Assembly: GCA_904395885.1 (NCBI GenBank)
Contig: CAJFOF010000008.1
Coordinates: forward strand, 1-64,000
DNA length: 64,000 nt
Source: an uncultured Lachnospiraceae bacterium
Lineage (GTDB): Bacteria > Bacillota > Clostridia > Lachnospirales > Lachnospiraceae
Direction of reading: 5' to 3'
In this document: piece after piece, positions 53,601-61,844 of the stretch
Numbering within the stretch: the first letter of the stretch is position 1
Layout: each line of letters begins with the position of its first letter
Made by a program: the position numbers and the translations under genes
Notes under the pieces: generated by a model
Seen by the model: the letters and a program-made list of their open reading frames with translations, nothing else
Told to the model about the DNA's origin: nothing
Databases searched by the model: none

Positions 53601-54064
53601 ATTTTTCCGCTAAATGAACAGTTTGCAATAATCCCGCTGTTGCTCCCTGCGATCCCTCCAATATAAGATTCGCTGTTGTCCGAAATCACAGTTCCTGTTA
53701 CATTCAGATCCCTAACGGTTCCTCCTTCCTGTACGAAACGAAACAGCCCCTGGTAAGCAGCCCCGCCTTCCAGTTTCAGCCCTGAGATTGTATGGCCGTT
53801 GCCCTCAAAGGTTCCTCCGAATGTCGGAATCGGTGAAAAATCCTCACCCTCTAAATTCAGATCTTCCTCCAGCACAAAGGTCTTTCCCTGAGACCATGTA
53901 TCCAGGCTGCAGTCAGATGCCATTTTCTCCAGATCCTGCACACTCTGTATGGAAATCGTTTCCTGATCGGCGCCAGCCTGAATCCTAGAGGGCCAAAAAG
54001 CCTGGCAGAGCAGAACCGCAGCAGTCATCCAGACCGTATATGCCCAGCGTTTTCTATTCTTCAT
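50651..54064 (-). CDS. Large GLUG-repeat, helical surface protein
   Basis: A 1137-residue secreted protein: signal peptide (about 1-30), a beta-helix-forming GLUG-type repeat region (about 60-310, units such as GGIAGSNSGIIANCSFSG and GGIAGRSVGYLNDCVNEG), a long alpha-helical/coiled-coil stretch (about 315-690), a second GLUG block (about 735-870), beta-sandwich segments and a C-terminal transmembrane helix with RRRKTRK. The helical middle recalls YhgE/Pip-like proteins. It overlaps the MMPL gene by 11 bases, so the two are coupled. The ATG at 54064 is nine bases past GGAGG. Function unknown; likely an exported adhesin or envelope scaffold partner of the MMPL exporter. Confidence 0.75.
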   Translation of the reverse strand: MKNRKRWAYTVWMTAAVLLCQAFWPSRIQAGADQETISIQSVQDLEKMASDCSLDTWSQGKTFVLEEDLNLEGEDFSPIPTFGGTFEGNGHTISGLKLEGGAAYQGLFRFVQEGGTVRDLNVTGTVISDNSESYIGGIAGSNSGIIANCSFSGKIEGKQTVGGIAGINETAGRILDSSSAGIVLGEEATGGISGKNLGTISGSVNESAVNTIHEETGFSLEESIDEINGTEILDTTTDTGGIAGYSSGILEGCRNTGEIGYAHVGYNVGGIAGRSVGYLNDCVNEGRIMGRKDVGGVTGQMAPNVLLIFSEDTIGQLESEMETLDTLVDQALNHAQSNGDAVSARLEQISNYADAASDSVYDLAQMTVDKADQGIEAINDAADMVGEALDGMEMAAANGESVMEEISDSFDLLEQSMEEVGDALDIGADGISGLAEMVQSVKEAGIQGKEGLAVIKEALASLSDAWKTEDSEAAAQAAAMLEQGMTQLAEAEQKISAAARKLITALPEEGNNEEIRGALEMLAAGLEESSQGLVQLGKGIVLTMANTELDWTVVVEQFKTIASSSQIFAQAREKVVQSVTQLKDALLDLSHTSGGLGDGASGAALAMDALEGAAWDAGQVAKELYDTLWELAERETLELDPIGEEYRDAGDNVHSAVSGIGEQMDLLREELSGTGDTLENDLRNLETQFGRIVDIIIDAFHEIQDGKDQELWEDVSEEEIENTTLGKAKACVNFGEVEGDINTGGIAGAMGIEYALDPEDDIAHIGTESFQFHYETRAILQACTNQGAVSAKKDGSGGIVGRMDLGYVLDCENYGRAESSDGNYVGGIAGRSDSTIRRCWSKCVISGKDYVGGIAGFGLRIYDCTAMVMAENADSFLGAIAGDWDREGALERNRFTGDGLAGVDGISYSGKAEPVSYVSLMETEGVPEPFHHFTVTYVADEKVIREDTYSYGQPVSDHPAPEVPEKEGYYGEWEDIGEDSVTFDHVIEAAYTPYSTTIASSEMRDHVHPVFLAEGIFDGKAVLTAEKTGEAENEELWKVSLENAGEGPYNIRFAPPKGWKTTSLSLVTDEGETELESLEDGSCLVFQAGPSFVLKAENSSLRTAEPAKLAALLAVLTILCGGAAVWLMRRRKTRKSA

Positions 54065-56531
54065 CGCCATTCTCCTCCTTCTCTGTCTTGACCGGCGAAG
54101 GGTGGTGGACTGAAACTACGGCCGTCACTTCTCCCTCCAGAATGCCGTGCACCTCCGCGTCGATCTTCCCGGAAATCCTGCCTCTCACCTTTCCGTCCAG
54201 ATAAACTCTCCCGGAAGCACTGGAAGGCTGAATCAGGGCCGGATATTTAATATTGAATGCTGTTTTTTCAATGACCGTATCTCCCAGCAGGAGAATCTCC
54301 GGGAGAACTCCAAGAACCAGGACAATGGAAATAATCGTACCTCTTCCCAGGCAGATTCCGACGCCATAGATCGCCGGATCAGAAGTCAGCTTGCCAATCA
54401 GAGTGCCTGCCACAGCCAGAATGGAACCGGAAGTCAGGATAGTCGGAAATGCCTGGTTCAGCGTTTCAATCATAGCCTCTCTCAGTGGAAACTCCTTTTT
54501 CAGTTCCTGATACCGGCTGGAAATCACGATAGCGTAATCAATATTGGCTCCCATCTGAATGGAGCTGACAATCAGGTAGCTTAAAAAGAAAATATTGTCA
54601 TCGTTCAGAGCCGGAACTGCAAAGTTTATCCAGATACTTCCCTGTATTACCAGAATCAGAAGGACTGGCAATCCCGCTGACTGGAACGTAAATAAAAGAA
54701 CCGTGATAACAAACACCACTGTCAGGACACTGATCAGAATATTGTCTCTCTCAAATGAAGTCGCCAGGTCATAGTCGCTGGTAGAATCGCCTACAATATA
54801 ATAACTGCCGGATTCGTAGTAATTTTCTGTCAGTTCATGAAGAGATTCCAGAAAACGGAAGGTTTCTTCCCCCTCTTCCGGGAGATTTAACCCTACCAGA
54901 AGCCGGGAATAGCCTTCTCCCTGCAGCTGCGCTTTTGCATCTGTAATCTGGGCGTATAGATCGTCCAGGTCTGCCTGAAGATCATCGTCCAAAGTCACAT
55001 ATCCCTCCTGAACCCGATCGTATAAAAATAAAAACATATTCAGAAGAGGAACACTGTAACTGTCAATATTATTGATGATCCGCCCATATTCTTCCAGATC
55101 TGCCGCGTAAGCCGTATAGAGGAGACGGCCCACCTCAATATCCAGATCTGTCAATTCTGAAAACTGCCGTGGTGTCAGTGGATCCGTCAGGACGTATCCG
55201 TCCTTCACCTCCACATTTGCCAGCCCTGTAGCATAGTCCACCTCCTCTAAATCTTCCAGCCGTGCAAGGAGGCGGCCTTCTGTCTCGTAATCCCCCGCCG
55301 GAACCAGGATGGCCAGAAGATTATCGCTTCCAAAGACAGTGTCGATCTTCTCCTCTGCCACCATGCTTTCATTTTTCTTCTCTGTTTCCAAAAGGCTGTA
55401 TCCATATGTATAGGGACATTGATTTGAAAAATAGAAAGCCCCGGCGAGAATGCAGACGAAAACAGGGGGTACAACATATTTTAATTTTGTTACGAAGCGC
55501 CCCCAAAATGTAATTTTAGGAATCAAATTTTTGTGGCGTGTCCGATCCATAAGACCGCCAAAAACAATCAGAAGCCCGGGCATCAAGGTAAATACCGACA
55601 GTATGCTGAAGATAATCGCCTTGATCAGAACGATTCCCATATCAAATCCCAGCCGAAACTGCATGAACATCATCGCCATCAGACCTGCCAGTGTGGTCAG
55701 ACAGCTCGATGAAATTTCCGGTATTGCTTTGCTCAGGGCCAAAATGCACGCCTCTCTCGCCTGGGCATGTTCCCGCTCTTCACTAAACCTGTGGCACAGA
55801 ATAATAGCGTAATCAATGGCCAGGGCAAGCTGGAGGATCGTGGAGATGGAATTGGAGACAAAAGAAATTTCCCCAAGAAGGAAATTTGTCCCCATATTCA
55901 AAATAGCTGCGGCAATAAAGGTCAAAAGCAGCACCGGAACCTCCCCGTAGGTTCTGGACGTCAGCGTCAGCACCGCCACAATGATTACCGCCGCGATCGC
56001 TATGATCAGATTCATCTCTTCTGCCAGCGTTGCTGATTCGTCTTCTCCCACATCTGAAGAGATATAAAGGTCATAGCCCGCCAATTGGTCTCTCAACTGC
56101 GCCATAGCCTCCAGGCTTTCCGGATCATCGGCCTCCCCCTCAAAGGTCACATCAAATAATGCTGCAGACTTTTGGTAATGTTCTTTTCTGGATTCCGCAT
56201 CATCGCTGTTGCCGAAATCCACAGAAGCAACTCCTTCTATTGCCTCTATCTGCTCCGCCAACGGCTGTGCCTGTTCATACGTAATATTGGCAACCATTAC
56301 CCTGGCCGTTCCCAGAGTTGTAAACTCTTCTTCCATAAGGCTCAGACCCTGCCTGGTCTCCGTATAGTCCGGCAGATAATCTGTAATGTCGTGATTGACA
56401 GACACCCAGTTGCGGGAAAACAGGCAGAAAATAATTGCTGCAATATAGATCAGGAAAAAAAGATTCCGTTTGTCTACGATCCACGTGGCCATCCGGACAA
56501 AAAAACTGTCTTTCTGCTTTGTTTCTTCCAT
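54054..56531 (-). CDS. MMPL/RND family exporter with bactofilin-like tail
   Basis: An 825-residue RND-superfamily protein with two copies of a one-plus-five-helix arrangement. N-terminal helix, extracellular domain about 50-170, helices, then a second extracellular domain about 390-580. Typical conserved segments include LAIDYAIILCHRFSEER and its copy ANIDYAIVISSRYQELKK; the paired Asp residues (DYAI) are proton-relay candidates. The C-terminal 45 residues contain short repeats with the GRVYLDGKVRGRISGKI pattern, resembling bactofilin-like beta-helix. It is divergent from the TetR gene, followed by the GLUG protein. A substrate such as lipid or hydrophobic wall precursor is inferred from the family. 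Confidence 0.85.
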   Translation of the reverse strand: MEETKQKDSFFVRMATWIVDKRNLFFLIYIAAIIFCLFSRNWVSVNHDITDYLPDYTETRQGLSLMEEEFTTLGTARVMVANITYEQAQPLAEQIEAIEGVASVDFGNSDDAESRKEHYQKSAALFDVTFEGEADDPESLEAMAQLRDQLAGYDLYISSDVGEDESATLAEEMNLIIAIAAVIIVAVLTLTSRTYGEVPVLLLTFIAAAILNMGTNFLLGEISFVSNSISTILQLALAIDYAIILCHRFSEEREHAQAREACILALSKAIPEISSSCLTTLAGLMAMMFMQFRLGFDMGIVLIKAIIFSILSVFTLMPGLLIVFGGLMDRTRHKNLIPKITFWGRFVTKLKYVVPPVFVCILAGAFYFSNQCPYTYGYSLLETEKKNESMVAEEKIDTVFGSDNLLAILVPAGDYETEGRLLARLEDLEEVDYATGLANVEVKDGYVLTDPLTPRQFSELTDLDIEVGRLLYTAYAADLEEYGRIINNIDSYSVPLLNMFLFLYDRVQEGYVTLDDDLQADLDDLYAQITDAKAQLQGEGYSRLLVGLNLPEEGEETFRFLESLHELTENYYESGSYYIVGDSTSDYDLATSFERDNILISVLTVVFVITVLLFTFQSAGLPVLLILVIQGSIWINFAVPALNDDNIFFLSYLIVSSIQMGANIDYAIVISSRYQELKKEFPLREAMIETLNQAFPTILTSGSILAVAGTLIGKLTSDPAIYGVGICLGRGTIISIVLVLGVLPEILLLGDTVIEKTAFNIKYPALIQPSSASGRVYLDGKVRGRISGKIDAEVHGILEGEVTAVVSVHHPSPVKTEKEENGDEE

Positions 56532-56612
56532 ATTCCAAATGCCTCCAAATTAATTTTAACATTAAAAATATATATCATCTTTTTTCAAAATCCTATCAGC
56601 AAAACACAACAG

Positions 56613-56630
56613 ATGTGTAAAACTACACAT
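56613..56630. promoter_or_regulatory. Candidate TetR operator (ATGTGTA-N4-TACACAT)
   Basis: A perfect 7+7 dyad in the intergenic region between the divergent MMPL and TetR genes. A second inverted repeat, TGGTAT...ATACCA at 56646-56673, is further towards the TetR gene. Either or both could bind the regulator. Confidence 0.6.
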
Positions 56631-56691
56631 TTTTCTAAAATTGTGTGGTATTTTAGACTGAGAAATGATACCATAAAGTCAGGAGGTATCT

Positions 56692-57270
56692 ATGAAGCAG
56701 GAAGAATTATCGCGAAAAAGGAAAGAGCAAATGGCCGCGTCTCTCAAAAAGCTCATGGCCAAAAAGAGTCTTCAGAAAATTACCATCCAGGAACTGGCAG
56801 ACGACTGCGGCATCAACCGTTACACCTTTTACTATCATTTTCAGGATATTTACGATCTGTTGTCCTGGACGCTCCAGCAAGACGCCGCCGCCCTTTTTTA
56901 CCGGAGTGAGTCCTCTCTCACCTGGGTTGACAGACTCAGGGTGTTTCTCCACAATATCCGCGAAAATGCGCCGGTATACAAATGCGTTCTCAACAGCCTG
57001 GCTTATGAAACGCTCAGGACTATGTTCTCTCAGGAAGCATCCCAGCTTGTGGAGGCTTATCTCTTAGATGAAAAAGGGAATTCTCAGATTTCCGGGCAGT
57101 ACTTCTCTTTTTTGAGGGACTTCTACACCTCAGCATTCTCCGGCCTTCTTCTGGAATGGATCCGCAGAGATCTGGATTTATCGGAAGAAACCATAATTAA
57201 CTATCTGAGCACTATCTTGGACGGAACTGTCCAGACAATTATTCAGCGCGCAGAAAAGGAGGGGCTGTAA
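56692..57270 (+). CDS. TetR/AcrR family transcriptional regulator
   Basis: A 192-residue dimeric repressor with an N-terminal TetR helix-turn-helix (residues about 24-50, with KITIQELADDCGINRYTFYYHF) and a helical ligand-binding domain of the DhaS-like TetR_C type. It is divergent from the MMPL exporter with two dyads between them, so it probably represses itself and the exporter. The inducer is unknown. Its stop codon lies inside a terminator hairpin. Confidence 0.9.
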   Translation: MKQEELSRKRKEQMAASLKKLMAKKSLQKITIQELADDCGINRYTFYYHFQDIYDLLSWTLQQDAAALFYRSESSLTWVDRLRVFLHNIRENAPVYKCVLNSLAYETLRTMFSQEASQLVEAYLLDEKGNSQISGQYFSFLRDFYTSAFSGLLLEWIRRDLDLSEETIINYLSTILDGTVQTIIQRAEKEGL

Positions 57271-57282
57271 AAGCTCCTCCTT
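57256..57282 (+). terminator. Terminator overlapping the TetR gene stop
   Basis: The 11-base stem AAGGAGGGGCT/AGCTCCTCCTT (one G-U pair), with a five-base loop, contains the TAA and is followed by CTTCATTTC. Confidence 0.75.
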
Positions 57283-57291
57283 CTTCATTTC

Positions 57292-58635
57292 TTATGGACG
57301 AAAACTATTGTAAACGTGACCAGGTGCCATTCCTCCGCGATACGCAGCCAACTCGCTTACTGTCACAAGCTGATAGCCTCTTTTTACCAGCTCCGGAATG
57401 ATAACCTCTGCCGCATCAGCAGTAGTACTGTAGATATCGTGCATTAAAATAATATCGCCATCTTTGACATGGTCCAAAACGCTGCTGATCGTTTTCGCCG
57501 GATTCTTGTGCTGCCAATCTCTGGTATCGATGGACCACATGACAGCCGGCATTCCCATGGAGGCCAGCACATTCAATGATGGCTGGTCATAGTAGCCTCC
57601 CGGCGGTCTGAGAAGGCTCGGTGTCACCCCGCAGGCTTCCTGAATCTTCTGATTTACCGAGAGGACTTGAGAACGGATCCCGTCGGCTCCCAGTTTTGTA
57701 AGATACTTGTGATCATTAGTGTGGTTGGCAACCTCACAGTTGAGGGCTGCCATTCTCTGAATCGTTGGCGTATTTCCGGCCGTAACATTACTTCCAACCA
57801 TAAAGAATGTGGCTCTTCCTCCGTTTGCCTCCAGACTGTTCAGGATCCGGTCGGTGACTGATGCCTTAGGGCCATCATCAAAGGTCAGAGCCACCATAGG
57901 GCGGGTGGGATCAATATACGGCACTGATCGTTCCGGCTCTTCAGGCGGCGTCTGCCCCTTGGCTGTTACCGCCATCCGAATGCCGTCCACTCTCAGCCCC
58001 ACGCCTTCCTGCCCCGCAGGATTTCCGTTGGCTGCCCATTCTGTCCATGCACCATTCTGATATACTTTATAATAAATGTCATAATAATCCTTTAGCTGGC
58101 CTGTCAGATCGACTTTCACAGCCTCTAAAGGAGCACTTCCGTCTGGCTGCCCTGCCGGAGCCATATTTTCTCTCCAATCCTGCCATCCGTATCCGCTGAC
58201 GTTAACCTGATACTTTATCGTGCCGGTCATTCCTTCCGGCTGCCCTCTCAGGCTGGCTTGCAGCGCCGTCATATACGTCCCCGAGTGAAGGCACTCATAA
58301 TTGTCTGCAAATTCTTCGGACCAGCCACTTCCAAAAAAGAATCCCTGGTATACCGCCTTGATCTCAGCCGGAGGCTGGCCTGTCTGGCTTTCCTGCTGGG
58401 TCTGCTCCAAATTCTCCTGTGTTGTCTCCTGTTGTGATTCCTGACTCTGTTCCTGAGCATCTGCCGCTTCCGCTGCCTGACGCTCTGCTTCCAGCTTCTG
58501 TTCTAATACGATTCCCGGTCCAAATTCCTCCTCCGCAAACGCTGTCCCCGGGAGGGCAAAAAAGATGGCGCCAGCCATCATAAACGCTGTCCCTATTCTG
58601 GCTGCAGCGCTCCTGTACTGACTTTTCATTCCCAT
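57292..58635 (-). CDS. Secreted polysaccharide deacetylase with ChW repeats
   Basis: A 447-residue exported enzyme: signal peptide (about 1-34), a Gln/Glu-rich linker (about 45-90), three ChW (clostridial hydrophobic, W-rich) repeats (about 94-222), then a carbohydrate esterase 4 NodB domain (about 246-440). CE4 motifs are TFDDGP (251-256), HTNDH (305-309), RPPGG, DTRDW and LMHD. It likely removes N-acetyl groups from peptidoglycan or another extracellular glycan. The ATG at 58635 lies six bases after GGAG. It starts 13 bases after the HD-domain gene and ends near the TetR terminator. Confidence 0.9.
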   Translation of the reverse strand: MGMKSQYRSAAARIGTAFMMAGAIFFALPGTAFAEEEFGPGIVLEQKLEAERQAAEAADAQEQSQESQQETTQENLEQTQQESQTGQPPAEIKAVYQGFFFGSGWSEEFADNYECLHSGTYMTALQASLRGQPEGMTGTIKYQVNVSGYGWQDWRENMAPAGQPDGSAPLEAVKVDLTGQLKDYYDIYYKVYQNGAWTEWAANGNPAGQEGVGLRVDGIRMAVTAKGQTPPEEPERSVPYIDPTRPMVALTFDDGPKASVTDRILNSLEANGGRATFFMVGSNVTAGNTPTIQRMAALNCEVANHTNDHKYLTKLGADGIRSQVLSVNQKIQEACGVTPSLLRPPGGYYDQPSLNVLASMGMPAVMWSIDTRDWQHKNPAKTISSVLDHVKDGDIILMHDIYSTTADAAEVIIPELVKRGYQLVTVSELAAYRGGMAPGHVYNSFRP

Positions 58636-58647
58636 GTTCCTCTCCTT

Positions 58648-59196
58648 TTATTTTGTTTCTGTTTCTTCTCCAAAGACCAGGCGGCAAAGGGCATTGTATT
58701 CCTGATATGCTCCAAAATGCTCCAGCTCTCTCAACCGCTTCAAAACCCCTGTATAATACCACGCCTGAAGCTTTGGATCTTTCTGCCGGAATCGCTCCCA
58801 GACCTTATCTCCAATCTCCATTCTGTCCCTGGCCGTACATCTGAGATTACTCAGCTTATCTCCCAGAGCCAGGATTTTGGACTCCCGTCCAGCCGTCTCC
58901 AGCTTTTTCAGAGTGATCGCCTTTCTCTCCATCCAGCCTAAGGACTTGTCCTCTGTTTCATCGGCAACCAACTCTGCCACACGGCTGCCAAACCGTGCTT
59001 CTATCTCTTCTTTTTTTATTCCTGCGTCTTCTATTACATCATGGAGCAGTGCAGCCGCAATTACCTCTTCATCTTCTGTCATCAATGATACAATTACAGC
59101 CGTTTCCAAGGGATGGGTAATATAAGGAATCTGCGATCCCTTCCTCACTGCACCCTCGTGAGCTTTCGCTGCAAATTCTGCCGCTTCTTTGATCAT
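58648..59196 (-). CDS. HD-domain (p)ppGpp hydrolase-like protein (SpoT/Mesh1-type)
   Basis: A 182-residue single HD-domain protein resembling the hydrolase half of RelA/SpoT and small SpoT-type (SAH/Mesh1) enzymes: RKGSQIPYITHPLETA with His28, LLHDVIEDAG with His52-Asp53, and downstream conserved ETEDKS and KLSNLR segments. It lacks a synthetase domain. It could hydrolyse ppGpp or a related phosphorylated nucleotide; this needs assays. It is first gene of a likely two-gene unit with the deacetylase. Confidence 0.8.
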   Translation of the reverse strand: MIKEAAEFAAKAHEGAVRKGSQIPYITHPLETAVIVSLMTEDEEVIAAALLHDVIEDAGIKKEEIEARFGSRVAELVADETEDKSLGWMERKAITLKKLETAGRESKILALGDKLSNLRCTARDRMEIGDKVWERFRQKDPKLQAWYYTGVLKRLRELEHFGAYQEYNALCRLVFGEETETK

Positions 59197-59316
59197 GGAT
59201 ACCTCCTTACTTTATTTCCAACTGTGGCAAAACCAGCCTGCCGTCCGTAGCAGCGCCATAACAGGCGGGCCGGATACCCGCACAGCCGTTTGACAGGACT
59301 TTCCCAGTAAATGATA
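59197..59316 (-). promoter_or_regulatory. Leader of the HD-domain gene with extended -10 promoter
   Basis: TGG-TATCAT (minus strand, 59311-59316 plus TG context) is an extended -10 box about 115 bases upstream of the ATG. The GC-rich leader contains short dyads (CTGTG/CACAG at 59222-59226 and 59281-59285; GCCTG/CAGGC at 59236-59240 and 59262-59266). A riboswitch is possible, but I recognise no known class. Confidence 0.3.
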
Positions 59317-59346
59317 CCACATTCCGGGAGTTTTTAGAAGTTAATC

Positions 59347-59375
59347 TTGTCAGTTGCAAAATTTTCTGCTATGCT
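59347..59375 (+). promoter_or_regulatory. Promoter of the Ser-rich membrane protein gene
   Basis: TTGTCA (59347-59352), 17-base spacer and TATGCT (59370-59375), 42 bases before the ATG. Confidence 0.65.
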
Positions 59376-59417
59376 TAAGGTCAAATATCCTGAATACCAT
59401 TATGGAGGAGTTCTTTT

Positions 59418-60200
59418 ATGAATCAGCGTACCAGCCGCCGTTCGCCTTCCCCGCGATACGGTTTTAAAACGCCTAAAAAGCAGGATGGTTTTCTCCATCT
59501 TCTGCTGTTCTACATCCTTCCGTTTCTGGTCTTCAATGGCCTGCTATTCTTTTTTATGACCACTAAGCCCAGTATAACGATTACAGTCGCTACACCCAAT
59601 GATTACCAGCACACTACGGCAGAAATAGAAATCAGCTCTGTCCTGCCGCTCAAAAGCATTGTCACAACTCAGGAATCTGCAGAGCTGGAACTGGAGGAAG
59701 TTAGCCGCGGCCATTATACGGCAGATATTACCCATAATGGCGTCATAGAGATCACAGTAGTTGGCCTGAACGGCATGACGGCCTCCGCTTATGAACCGGT
59801 AGATGTCCTGGACGAATCTCCGCCATCCATCAATGAGGACTTCTCGATTGAGAGCGGCATTCTCACTTTCACCATTGAAGACAGTCAGTCCGGAGTGGAT
59901 TTTAATTCCATACGAGGTACTGCTTCCGACGGCACCGCTGTAGTTCCTGTGTCTGTCAATAAATCCACAGGTCAGGTTTCTTTTGAAATGGATTCCAATG
60001 GTCTCACAATCCACGCATCCGACATGTGCGGCAATGCATTCCAGGCTAGTTTTAATCCTGAGAGTCACCAGGTTGTCACCTCAGAAGAGGAGAACAGCCA
60101 GGAGTCCTCTGACAGCAGCGAAACTACCGAACAGACAGCAGAGAGCAGTGAAGAATCTTCTTCATCCAGCAGTAGTTCCAGTATCACTATTCGTAATTAA
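59418..60200 (+). CDS. Membrane-anchored, Ser/Glu-rich hypothetical protein
   Basis: A 260-residue protein of unknown family: basic cytosolic N-terminus, one transmembrane helix (about residues 26-48), a beta-rich extracellular region with Ig-like alternating strands (TITVATPNDYQHTTAEI, GVDFNSIRGTASDGT), and a low-complexity tail of Ser, Glu and Thr (about 215-255). It is possibly a cell-surface protein. A strong GGAGGAG precedes the ATG. It is monocistronic, ahead of a terminator at 60216-60241. Confidence 0.75.
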   Translation: MNQRTSRRSPSPRYGFKTPKKQDGFLHLLLFYILPFLVFNGLLFFFMTTKPSITITVATPNDYQHTTAEIEISSVLPLKSIVTTQESAELELEEVSRGHYTADITHNGVIEITVVGLNGMTASAYEPVDVLDESPPSINEDFSIESGILTFTIEDSQSGVDFNSIRGTASDGTAVVPVSVNKSTGQVSFEMDSNGLTIHASDMCGNAFQASFNPESHQVVTSEEENSQESSDSSETTEQTAESSEESSSSSSSSSITIRN

Positions 60201-60215
60201 ATTTTGCAGTTCAAA

Positions 60216-60241
60216 CGGCCCCCTCGATCCCGAGGAGGCCG
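60216..60241. terminator. Bidirectional terminator between the Ser-rich protein gene and malQ
   Basis: CGGCC-c-CCTCG pairs with CGAGG-a-GGCCG, followed by CATTTTTCTTTT on the plus strand. The malQ gene ends 18 bases to the right. Confidence 0.85.
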
Positions 60242-60258
60242 CATTTTTCTTTTGTCTG

Positions 60259-61758
60259 TTAATATCGTCCGTAAAGTCTGGCCATTCTACGGCTCTTCTG
60301 AGCAATTTCTTTTGTCAGCTCTCCGTCGAGCATCCGCCATTTCCAGTTTGTTCCTACCGTTCCCGGTTCATTGATTCTTGCGCTGGAATCCAGCCCCAGG
60401 TAGTCCTGCACCGGAATGATAGCAAGATCAGCAATGCTGGAAAGCGCCAGGCGAATAAAATCCCAGTTGACGTGAGCCGATTCTGTCTTGCTGACATTTA
60501 CATATTCGGTAGTAAACTGAAGGTCTGCACCACTAAGACGTTCAAACCATCCCCGCACGGTGTCGTTATCGTGAGTGCCGGTATACACTACACAGTTGGT
60601 ATTCTTATAATTGTGGGGAAGGTATGTGCTGGAACCGGTGGCGTCAAAAGCAAATTCCAGTATCTTCATTCCCGGAAATCCTGATTCCTCCAACAGCGCA
60701 TGGACAGAAGGCGTCAGCATCCCCAGATCCTCTGCAATTACCGGAAGGCTTCCAAACCACCCCTTAAGAGTATGGAACAATTTCATTCCCGGCCCCTTCT
60801 CCCAGTGACCTCCCAGAGCATTTTCCGCTCCGTAGGGAACCGAGTAGTATTCATCAAATCCCCGGAAATGATCGATCCGGACCAGATCATACAGTTTAAA
60901 GCTATAGTCTGTTCTCCTGATCCACCATCCAAATCCTGTCCTTTCATGGTATCCCCAGTCATACAGCGGATTTCCCCACAACTGTCCTGTTTCGGAAAAG
61001 GCATCTGGAGGGCATCCGGCAACGGCCTTTGGCATCCCTTCCTCGTCAAATTGAAATAGTTCTGGATGAGCCCAGGCATCCGCACCGTCAAAAGCCACAT
61101 AAATCGGAATATCGCCGATAATCTTTATGCCATGACTGTTGGCATAGTCCTTTAACCTTTTCCACTGATGTGTAAAGATAAGCTGCGTAAATTCATGGTA
61201 TCCAATCTCATCGGACAGTTCGTCGTAATACCGTCTGACTGCCTCCGGCCGCCTCATTCGAATCTCTTCATCCCATTGGCTCCACTCTGTATCGTCAAAA
61301 TACTCTCTCAGAGCCATATAGAAACAATAGTCCTGAGTATCCTCCATCAACTCTTTCGCCGCTTCCTCATGAACCCCGTCGGGCCGTTCAAACCCCTTAA
61401 CCTTTTTCCAACGCTCGTACGCTTTATGAAGAAGAATGCTCCTTCCGGCATGGACTTTATCGTAATCCACCGAGCGCAGATTTTTCCCGAAATCTATTTC
61501 TTCACACTCTTCTTTTTCCAACAGCCCCTTCTGAATGAGCTGTTCCAGATCAATCAGCAGCGGATTTCCTGCAAAAGCAGAAAACGACTGGTAAGGCGAG
61601 TCTCCAAAGCCAGTGGGACCTAAAGGCAGTATCTGCCAATATCTCTGCCCTGCCGACTGCAGAGTATCCACAAACTCATACGCTTCCTTTGAGAAACAGC
61701 CAATGCCGTACCGGGACGGCAGACTGAATATTGGAAGCAACATTCCACATTCCCTCAT
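60259..61758 (-). CDS. malQ: 4-alpha-glucanotransferase (amylomaltase)
   Basis: GH77 enzyme that transfers maltooligosaccharide segments between alpha-1,4-glucans. The 499 residues include family marks LPLGPTGFGDSPYQSFSAFA, IPIYVAFDGADAWAHPELF, the nucleophile in VRIDHFRGFD and acid/base Glu in VIAEDLG, with TGTHDNDT near the C-terminus. The ATG at 61758 is nine bases after AGGAG; the longer frame to 61806 is not used. The glgB gene, two genes upstream on the same strand (63138-64000), suggests glycogen/maltodextrin metabolism. Confidence 0.95.
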   Translation of the reverse strand: MRECGMLLPIFSLPSRYGIGCFSKEAYEFVDTLQSAGQRYWQILPLGPTGFGDSPYQSFSAFAGNPLLIDLEQLIQKGLLEKEECEEIDFGKNLRSVDYDKVHAGRSILLHKAYERWKKVKGFERPDGVHEEAAKELMEDTQDYCFYMALREYFDDTEWSQWDEEIRMRRPEAVRRYYDELSDEIGYHEFTQLIFTHQWKRLKDYANSHGIKIIGDIPIYVAFDGADAWAHPELFQFDEEGMPKAVAGCPPDAFSETGQLWGNPLYDWGYHERTGFGWWIRRTDYSFKLYDLVRIDHFRGFDEYYSVPYGAENALGGHWEKGPGMKLFHTLKGWFGSLPVIAEDLGMLTPSVHALLEESGFPGMKILEFAFDATGSSTYLPHNYKNTNCVVYTGTHDNDTVRGWFERLSGADLQFTTEYVNVSKTESAHVNWDFIRLALSSIADLAIIPVQDYLGLDSSARINEPGTVGTNWKWRMLDGELTKEIAQKSRRMARLYGRY

Positions 61759-61844
61759 TTTTCCATTCTCCTGTCCTTTGTATAGATACAAGTTTAAGAA
61801 TATCACTTTATGCAGGCCGCTTCAAGTAATTTTGTCTTTTTAGA

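Noticed and set aside
59197-59340. Short open reading frames in the leader of the HD-domain gene, in minus-strand frames
   Set aside because: They have no ribosome binding site or family motif and look like chance frames in GC-rich sequence.
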